DNA of 64,000 nt from Polychytrium aggregatum (Eukaryota > Chytridiomycota > Chytridiomycetes > Polychytriales), in contig NW_026516276.1 in the NCBI RefSeq assembly GCF_025602895.1, positions 62,001-126,000 on the forward strand. The letters are read 5' to 3'. The notes under the pieces are model-generated. The model saw only the letters and a list, made by a program, of their open reading frames with translations, was not told the DNA's origin and searched no databases. This document shows, in pieces, positions 54,055 to 61,871 of this stretch; position 1 is the stretch's first letter; every line of letters begins with the position of its first letter. A program made the position numbers and the translations under genes.

Positions 54055-54384
54055 GGCACGGCGTTCCAATAAAAAACGGGACACCCCGGATTATGGTCGT
54101 TAACTAAATATTTTGTTTCCAAATACCATCGCGTACTGACCATAATCATTCTGTGATGTGGTGCTTCGCCCTCATCCATAGCATAAGAAATGCTGCCTCC
54201 ATATTCAGTGTGTCCAAGAGCACCATTCACCGCTGGCACTCCAGGACCAGTGTGCAGGTCGATTGTGGAGACCGGAGAGCGACCCACGGTCTTCACTCGG
54301 AGGTGATCTGTTCAATTGCAAGCTCATCACATACTACATGTTCACGGAAGCTGCTGCGGTGTCCCGTTCTTTGCGCAAAGTGTA
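54055..54384 (+). mobile_element. Tc1/mariner-type element with HTH remnant, copy E
   Basis: The left end carries TTCCAATAAAAAACGGGA, nearly identical to the inverted right end of copy D. The right end reads GTGTCCCGTTCTTTGCGC and closes on GTGTA. Between them, 54165-54250 on the plus strand encodes SIRNAASIFSVSKSTIHRW, a clear helix-turn-helix of transposase type (the RxAAxxFxVSKSTIxRW pattern of Tc1/mariner-like N-termini). The catalytic domain is missing. The element fills most of the gap between STRAP and the RlmN-like gene and stops 20 bases from the latter's stop codon. Confidence 0.8.
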
Positions 54385-54403
54385 TTGCCTGGATAGCATA
54401 CAA

Positions 54404-56318
54404 CTAGCGCCTGGCCGAGTACTTCCAGCCAAAGTGCAGGGCCAATGCAACAGCGGCGACGGCCAGTCCCACAGAGATCCAGTGCTGATACCGAGGAGTG
54501 TCGTCTTTGACGGGGCCATTTCCAGTCTTGACGACTCTGCGGGTAGTTTTCTTGACGGTCTTCTTGGTCGCAGTGGAGCCATTGCTGACAACAAGATCCT
54601 CCATATCGACGACGCCGCCATTCTCGCTGTCGCAGACGGGCTTCTTGATCGTGCTGTCAATCACAAGTTGGCCGCAGGCACTGTTGATGTCCTGACCCAT
54701 CTCCTGTCGCATCAGTGTGTGGACATCATACTCCTCCCGGAGGATCGTCAGGAACGTCCGCAGCTCCTCTGGCGTGGGTGGCTTGTAGTCGAACGGAACT
54801 GTTGTTGGGTTGTACGGGATAACGTTCAGCAGCATGTCCTTGTTTTGCAGCAGACGGCCCAGCTGGTGGGCGACCTCGGGCGAGCTGTTGACATCTCGGA
54901 TGATGACGTATTCGATCAGGACCTTTCGTCGTCGGTTGTTCGTCGGCGCACGGGCGTTCTGCTGAGCGACAAAAGCCTCGGCGGCCTCCATGATCTTTTC
55001 GATATGCCATGATTTGGCCGTCGGGACAATCTGCGCACGCAGTTCCTGCGTGGGACCATGAAGCGACAGTGCCAGACCCACATCCGGGGCGTCCTTGATG
55101 AGCGAAACCATTCTCGGGACCACGCCCACGGTTGAAACCGAGATGCGTTGCGGCGAGAGACCAAATCTGCTCCGCGAATAAAATAATCGTGGCGGACGAT
55201 GCGATACCAGGCAAAGCGGCTGTTAGCAAAGGGGAAGAATTGCGGCTGGCTATGGGTGGTGATGCTTCTTGGACAGACCAAGCCGCTCGAGTCTGCAATC
55301 AACGGATGTCTGTCGAGCCTCGTACCTGCCAACATCGACCATGCCCTTGATGGCCGAGATGACCGAGTCGTAGTTGTCCAAGGGTTCGCCCATGCCCATG
55401 AACACAATGTTCCGAATGTAATCTGGCCCCGAGCCTTCGCCCTTCTGTTTGCGATCGTCAGAGAGGGCCTTGTTGGCGTGGATAAGCTGCTCCAGGATCT
55501 CGCCGGATGTCAGGTTAGACATCAAGCCCATGGTGCCGGTCTGTATGCCAAATTGGAAGAGAAGCAGCGGGAGTATTTTCAGTCTCTGGATCTGTCTCAG
55601 TCTCCGATTGAGGTATGCTAAACCATGAGGTCGCACTGTCCTCTCGATGCTATGTAATGCTGTTGGGTGGCAATCAGAGCGTCTTTCAAGACAGTGCTGC
55701 ATGTGACAGTCCCCCTGGAACTAGAGCCCTCCCCTGGAGCCAGAGCCCTCCCTCGGAAACAGAGCCATCGCTGGTCGAATTGTATAGGGCTGATTGCCCA
55801 CCGATGCCATCCACGGCCCTGACGATAGCGCTGTGATCGCTTACCGCACAGAAAGTGCATCCCATCGAGCATCCAACTTGGCTAGAAACACAGAGCGTGG
55901 CTCGCTTGTTGCTCTTGAACTGCACTCGGCCGTCATTATCCTTGACCTGTTTTTTCTTTTCCTCCTCGGGGAACGAGTCCAGAACTACATCGCCATAGCG
56001 CATGATGACCGATTCGATCCGCTGTCCATCCTGCAGCTCGACCAACAGCTTGGTCGTGGAGCCATCGGCTGCATCTGTTCGCTTGACGACTTTGGAGGTC
56101 ATGATCGCAAACTCGGCCTCGAGCAGCTCCTTGGCGGACTTTGGAAGCTCGGGAACGTCATCGTAGTTGGCAGCACCTCGTTGGAGAAAGTACCGCCAGA
56201 TCTTGTGTGCGTGCTTGCTGTTGATGTTGCGCTCCTCGAACGCCTGGAGGAGGGTGGCCTCGTCAAAGACAGGCTTGGGGCTGAGGGCCTTTCTTCTCTG
56301 GTTAGCTGACTCGACCAT
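54404..56318 (-). CDS. RlmN-like radical SAM methyltransferase with C-terminal membrane anchor
   Basis: Three exons on the minus strand, 56318-55845, 55540-55326 and 55166-54404, give 483 residues. The core has every RlmN signature: CVSSQVGCSMGCTFCATG with iron-sulfur cysteines C150, C154 and C157 and the earlier C143; FMGMGEPLDNYDSV; ISVSTVGVVPRM; LALSLHGPTQELR; and MGQDINSACGQL with the methyl-carrying Cys (C394). RlmN puts a methyl on C2 of an adenine in 23S rRNA and some tRNAs. After the core comes a Thr/Lys-rich linker and a hydrophobic segment at about 459-477 (WISVGLAVAAVALALHF) with tail KYSARR, as in tail-anchored proteins. An upstream in-frame Met at 56485 would add a basic, possibly mitochondrial leader; I kept the Met at 56318 as safer. 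The target RNA is unknown. Confidence 0.85.
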
Positions 56319-56514
56319 CGGGGGCAACGGCGCTGGCAGGACTGTGTCGATGGCAAGCGGTGTTGACGACGGGGACTGTTGAAGGTGGGACTGTGCCGAT
56401 GATGGCAAACACCAGAAAAAAAAAAAGTGGCGGAGCAACGGGCGGCTGGAACCGGTTTGTCTGGGCCGTGTGACAGCCAACGCCATCGCACGTGCAATCT
56501 GTGTGACATGCCTC
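56319..56514. other. 5' region of the RlmN-like gene
   Basis: In the gene's frame, an alternative start at 56485 would encode MALAVTRPRQTGSSRPLL, which looks like a mitochondrial presequence. On the plus strand an A-run occurs at 56415-56426. Confidence 0.4.
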
Positions 56515-56750
56515 GCCTTCCAGCAGCGTCGGTTGGCATTGATGTCGTGATACTGGAGTGGTGCATTCGCTCGGCCCTGGACAGCTCCGTACAAATCAAT
56601 ATTGTCGCCCTTTTCGAGTCGCTTGGCCTCCAGGCACTCTCAACACACCGTTTGGTCATGGTAGCGATGGGCGGCGTATATTCAGGCCCGGAAATCAACG
56701 ACAGCCCCCACTCAAAACAGGGTGTTCTGTTTCGGCATGTTCACAGCATA
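56515..56750 (+). mobile_element. Tc1/mariner-type TIR element, copy F (old)
   Basis: Similarity to copies A-C runs through GGCATTGATGTCGTGATA, TTGGCCTCCAGGCACTCT, GTATATTCAGGC and CACTCAAAACAGGGTGTT. The right edge TTCACAGCATA corresponds to copy A's GAAACGCTGTA. The left boundary is approximate. It lies in the short gap between the RlmN-like and SET genes. Confidence 0.55.
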
Positions 56751-59624
56751 ATCAGACCGTGCACAATATCGGGCTCGTCCGTCTCGCTCGGGCTGGAGGC
56801 GCTTGCCGTCTCTCCAAAGTGGTTCGACTGCATCGTCAGGCCGTGGGTTTCGAGAATACACGCAGCCCACATGAAGGACTGGTTGTTGTAGACGTGCGCA
56901 GGAAAGAGTGAGCGCTCCACCTCCAAGAGCGGAAACACATACTGGTCAAAGTGTTCGGAGATGGCCTCGACTTGTTCGCTGCGAGTCAGCAACAAAGTGC
57001 GTGCGATTTGATTTCGTCAGTAACCCATACTCGCTGTGACAGCCCCAGCCGCTCACCCCTCGGTTGCAGCCAAAACAGAGTTGCTCGAGACACTGCAGCA
57101 CCCACCCGAGTATCTGCGGAATGATACCGCTGTCCATTCCATAGAGGCTCGAGAAGCATGCGCACCACGGCGACTGATCGCCACGGGCATGCTCCCAGAT
57201 GATCAACAGCGACAGAGCCGTGTCTTCGTCGATCTCGATCTGGGCCTCCTCGCCCAGCGCCGCCAGAGCTTCCAGAAAGGCATCGTCGATGAGCTCGTTC
57301 TCCAATGTCAGGAAGCAGTCCCTGAAGAACCCGTCATGAGAAGCGCCCTTGCCCTTGAGGAAAGCCTTGACGTTCTCGGTCACCAGCCTCATGTTGTGGC
57401 TGAGAATGTCGAGCTGACCTGGTTGTAGAGCGTGCTGTTGTCAGACATACGATCGCAGCAACGTCTCAGCAGCTTGGCCGCTGCCTGCAACTTCCCAAGC
57501 AGCACCAGGCTTACCTCGTCTGTAGACCCGAGCCAGCCGCTGTCGCTCCCGGGTCGAGCTGTCCAAGTCCAATCGCTCCGTCTCCCAGCCTTCCCACGCT
57601 CCTTCGCGTACGCCGCTATGGCGCACCTGGAGCATGGACCAGAGCATGCTAAAGACCGCCATCTCGTTTCTGGGAGTAAACGGCACCGCCGGTGCGTTGC
57701 CCCGCCCGTCCACCAACGAGCTTTCAAAGACGTCGAGTTCGTACTCGTTCATGACCAAGACTCGCATGACGCAGATCAGATCCGCCGGCAGGGTGTCGTC
57801 GCAGAACAGCAAGTGGACGAGTCGCGAGGGTGTGATTCGTTCCAGGAGACTGCGCTTTCGAGAGGCAAGAGGGTCGATTGCATCGCGGATGTTTAACGAG
57901 GCTTTGTAGTAGTCTTCTGGGTTTGGGTCAAGCACAAATCCGTAATTTCCGAGTAGATTCTGACAGTCACGAGCCGAGACAGCGAGACAGAGAGACATTA
58001 GAGAGGGCGCGGACTTTTGTATCGCTCAACATCAGTTCCATGAAGCTCGAGCTCGCGGGCAAATGGCGCCGGAGATTCAGGTTCCACCTGAGGCAGGGAC
58101 TGCATCTACATTTTGGGAATCAGCAGATGGTGCCGCTGGGCGCTTGATGGAAAGCGCTCTCGGCCACATTTCATGTTTGTGCGTCTGCTCACAGCAGATA
58201 GCCATACCTCATTTCCCTTGGCACCATAGTTGTTGACGAGTTCCTCACCCTCGGCAACAGATTCGTGGGTAATGAAAGACATGCCCGAGTCTATCGTCGC
58301 ATCCCACTCGATCCGATATCCTCTCCGATGGTTGAGCTTATGGAGTCAAGGCAGCGATGATCCACACATATCAAAGGGGAGTAAGAGGGGCCCAAAGTCG
58401 CGGCGTAAATGCCAAATCAGGCCACGAAGCTGGTCCAGAGGGAATCCTCGCTCACTACGATGCACCGCGTGGGATGCACGAAACATAATAGCCGCCGTTG
58501 AATGCAGAGAATCCGCCCACACGAAGCCGCGTCATGGAGGCTCGATCAGCGACAGCGACATGCTGAGTCGAGCAATCCGGATCACTCGGGCGGACTACTG
58601 ACCATATCCAACACGGGATAGAGGCAGAGCTCGCTTGCGGTGCCCAGCACAGAGGGGAGCTCGTCGTCGGCCTCCTCGCGTTTGGTCAGTCGGCTCTTTG
58701 GGAAAGCACGGCTTGAGATGGCGGAATATGCCCACAACATGTTATCCCTGAGCACGCAGAAAGGGGCGGGTCAGAGAAGTACCCAAGTACCGAGATCGAA
58801 GCTCCTCCACGACTTCCGTGGCGATCCTTCTCTTTGGATCACAAGATCAACATGGGCAGCGCTCCACAGCGACTAGACGCACGAGGGCAGTGCCTGTGGC
58901 TTTACCATGTTAGAGTTCCCTTCGGAAAGACATCCTTGCAAGCGAGTTGGATGAGCTTGAGGCCGCGGGTCAACAGGGCCTTCCTCGACTGCACGATGTA
59001 GAATAGATTGGTGCCCTTGAGCAATTCCTCGACTTGCTCGATCGGCCACCACATCGGGATGTTGAAGGTCTTGGGCAGACTGTTGAGATATGGATAGTAG
59101 AAGGACTCTCCCTCTGGCCTCTCGAACCGCTCGTACACCAGATAGGCCGACATCAGGAGCAGGCCGGCGCAGTACGGGTCGCTGGCATCGTGGAAGGCTG
59201 TCGAGCTCTCGGGGTGCTTTGACAGGTAGCTGCGGATGGCCTTGCCGACGGGAGAGGCATTGGCGGCGGTTTCATGGAGGACAAGGATATCGGGTATATA
59301 GCCGATGACCTCATTGGAGCCGATCGGTGCCTTTGCGTAAGCCGCCCGTTGAGCATACGAGCCATCTTGTTCTGGTTGGATTCAGGGTTTCGGCAGCCGA
59401 GATAAGTACAGTGTTGCTCGTGATGCTGCAGAACCGCCCACGAGCAGGACTACTGCTCTGCTGCTCTGCTGTCCTGCTGCAGAATCGCAAACGAGGCTGC
59501 TGTGGCCCAAGAGCCCCCCGAGCTACTTACCGTTGGAGTGATCTCTCATGACAATGTTGTCGATCCGCGCGCCGTGCTTCCGGGCCCACTCAAAGAGCTC
59601 GTCGACGGGGTTCGTGCCGCCCAT
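56741..59624 (-). CDS. SET-domain protein (SETD3/Rubisco-LSMT-like layout)
   Basis: Seven exons on the minus strand (59624-59531, 59371-58906, 58747-58603, 58336-58208, 57959-57515, 57418-57106, 56978-56741) encode 609 residues. The split SET domain spans residues 1-290: an N-SET strand AYAKAPIGSNEVIGYIP, an inserted i-SET helical region (FYYPYLNSLPKTFNIPMWW, LLKGTNLFYIVQSR, WAYSAISSRAFPKSRLT), then LDMLNHRRGYRIEWD with the N-H pair at 237-238 and ELVNNYGAKGNENLLGNYGF. Residues 290-425 resemble the helical substrate-binding domain. Residues 470-590 again look like the first half of a SET domain (LSLLIIWEHARGDQSPW, EQVEAISEHFDQYVFPLL, FMWAACILETHGL) but lack a second half. It probably methylates lysine or histidine on a non-histone protein; the target is unknown. 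Its stop codon lies inside transposon copy F. Confidence 0.82.
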
Positions 59625-60160
59625 GATGGGATGCTTGGTCGTATGCTGAAGCGATGGCTTGGACGAGGCTGGAGCGACAGCGGCAAAGCCCAATCGTGCT
59701 TGGGGAGCCCCGGAGAACTTTTTTTGTTGGTGGCACAAGCGCTGATTCGGAGATGCAAGGTCGATGGAAGCGGCGACCGCGATCTGTCCCCGTCCAGGGC
59801 CGGTGCTTTCCAACCGGCCTTATCGGCCAAGGGCATCTCGGATGGCTGTGGCCGGCTATGCGGTGCGGCCAACAGCGAGGCTGTAAAGACACACTCGCAC
59901 TCGGCCAAATCGCAGACCAGCGAGATCGGCCGGCCCGACACAGCAGCTGAGCCGTGACAAATACATTTTGCAGGGGATTCGGGGCCCTCTCTATCCCGCA
60001 TTGATGCCGGATTCCACACTCTGTGGGAACTGGGATTCTTGCAACTCCTTGCACAGTGGGAATTAGCGACGCCCGAACATCGAGGTACCACCACTGAAAT
60101 GGCTCCAGGCTATTGGATCATACGGCACGCTCGCCGCTCGGGTCAGACTGGGCCCGGTGC
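59625..60160. other. intergenic, SET promoter and 3' end of membrane-protein gene
   Basis: Open frames on both strands, none protein-like enough to call. No TATA box was found. Confidence 0.45.
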
Positions 60161-61275
60161 TTAGGCGCCTTTGACCTTGTATTTGTGCTTCTCCAAAAGT
60201 GCAATATCAGATTTGAGCTCCTCCATCTGGTCGACTGTAACTGCCATGATGACTGCCACGAGCGACGGAAGGACCCACATGCCGAGATCCCAGCTGAGCT
60301 CCTGGTGGTGCATATACGTCGTGTAGAGCGGCACTATTCCCAGGAGGAAACCTCCGATGAAGGAATGGTGTAAGAACGCCGACTTGGCCTTCATGGCGGG
60401 GCTGCTGCCGCTGGGTGCAGCGGTAGACGGAGGAGCAATGTTGCCAAAGAACAACACAGCCGAGCTGGCGAACGACGCAAGCGCAAACAGTGCGTTTTTG
60501 GTGTAGAACTTTGGCGTTGTGGCGAAGAAGTACGGCAGGGCTCCCCAGTATATGTTCCTGAAGACGAGCGAGGCGGGTCAGCAATTCGATGGGCGTGTGA
60601 GTCATGCATGTAGCCTCGGCCCTGAAATGTAGTTCGATGCGACAGAGGCCGCCCCAGACGTCTGCTCCACTCTCTGCATCTGTGATCGCAGCGTTGGGCA
60701 TCGCATTCTCACGGCACCCTTGCCGTTGCTTGCTGCTCCTCTGCCGTCCACATGCTAGGTATCGGTAGGGCAGTGCAGGACATGGCAATGCAGGACATGG
60801 CAGTGCAGGACATGGCAGTGCAGGACATGGTGACGCATACTCACAGTAGTCCCAGCAGCACGATTCCCAATTTTATCGACGACTGATTTCATGTTTTGCC
60901 GGGCGTGAGCACCGCATATCCAATGTGAAAGTAAAGGAGTGCATGGCGTCAGCACCCGATCTGCAGTCCAGATCATCGCCCTGAGCCACATCGCTCCTCC
61001 TGCCTCGTCGTGGTCAGTTCGGATGCCTGCTGGAGGACGAATCGGCCCGAACCTTGTAGAACAGATCGAGCTGTCTGTTCTCTTCACGGAGCTTCTCGAC
61101 TATGTCTTCCTGTTCTGCGCACACGGAAAAGGCAGAGCCAGAGACGTTAGCCATCCAGACGATGCAGAGGTGATTCACAGGTCGCTGGTAGATCGGCACC
61201 TTGCTCGTCGAGGACGGTGTTGTCCTGCACATCGTCGCCGTCGTCTTGACGGCCAGCACCAGCGCGCTTCGACAT
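60161..61275 (-). CDS. four-pass membrane protein with N-terminal coiled coil, unknown
   Basis: Four exons on the minus strand, 61275-61200, 61114-61053, 60882-60845 and 60557-60161, give 190 residues. The start MSKRAGAGRQDDGDDVQ begins an acidic segment, followed by a short coiled coil (EDIVEKLREENRQLDLFYK). Four hydrophobic segments follow at about 48-66 (LGIVLLGLLNIYWG), 78-96 (ALFALASFASSAVLFFG), 118-137 (FIGGFLLGIVPLYTTYM) and 144-163 (WVLPSLVAVIMAVTV). The C-terminus is charged and ends EKHKYKVKGA. The third exon is only 38 bases; its frame was fixed by the hydrophobic continuity. It is probably an endomembrane protein. I do not recognise the family. Confidence 0.7.
60771..60830. repeat. 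15-base tandem repeat in intron 3 of the four-pass protein gene
   Basis: The unit GCAGGACATGGCAGT repeats four times with one change. Confidence 0.9.
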
Positions 61276-61798
61276 TTCTCGCAGTCGACGTTCACGGTAC
61301 GTGCTTGTGGCTCTCGTTTGCTCTGGCCTCGGTCAGCGTCGCTGGATTCTCTTATTCTCTCTTGCGCTGGTCGTTTGGGTTGCAAGGCGAGCTCGGACGG
61401 CGGCTGCTGCTGTGTGGTGGAGGACAGAGACGCCTGGGCAGGCGGCTTGGCTGCTGCAATCCACCAGGCCCACGGCCGCTGAGAAATGGACAGACCCAGA
61501 CGCGTGGCGCAGCACAGGGCGGCCCTGGCCGCTGGCGACTTGCGGCGAGAAGCATGGAGATGGGCTCGGAGCGCCTGGGTGGCCGGCATGTCATGATGGG
61601 CACCATGAGGAGACGGAGGCCGGGATGGCCTCGGGAACCAGTGAGGGCGACGGCCGCGGCCGGCCAGCATGGCCTCGCAGGCAGGACGGGACGGGCCAGG
61701 GGCGGCTGTTCGCGCAGTGCCGACGAGTCGAACCAGAGAGGCACAATCGCTGGACATCGGGGCCGGAACAGCGACCTCAGGGTTGGCACACATCGACT
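61276..61798. other. divergent promoter region, membrane protein and GCN2
   Basis: The start codons of the two genes are 523 bases apart and point away from each other. The GCN2 frame stays open upstream, but the sequence looks non-coding. No TATA box is seen. Confidence 0.5.
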
Positions 61799-61840
61799 AT
61801 GGCCAAGAAAAAGCGGCAAGCCCGGGCCACCGGGCCCGTC

Positions 61841-61871
<31 letters not shown>

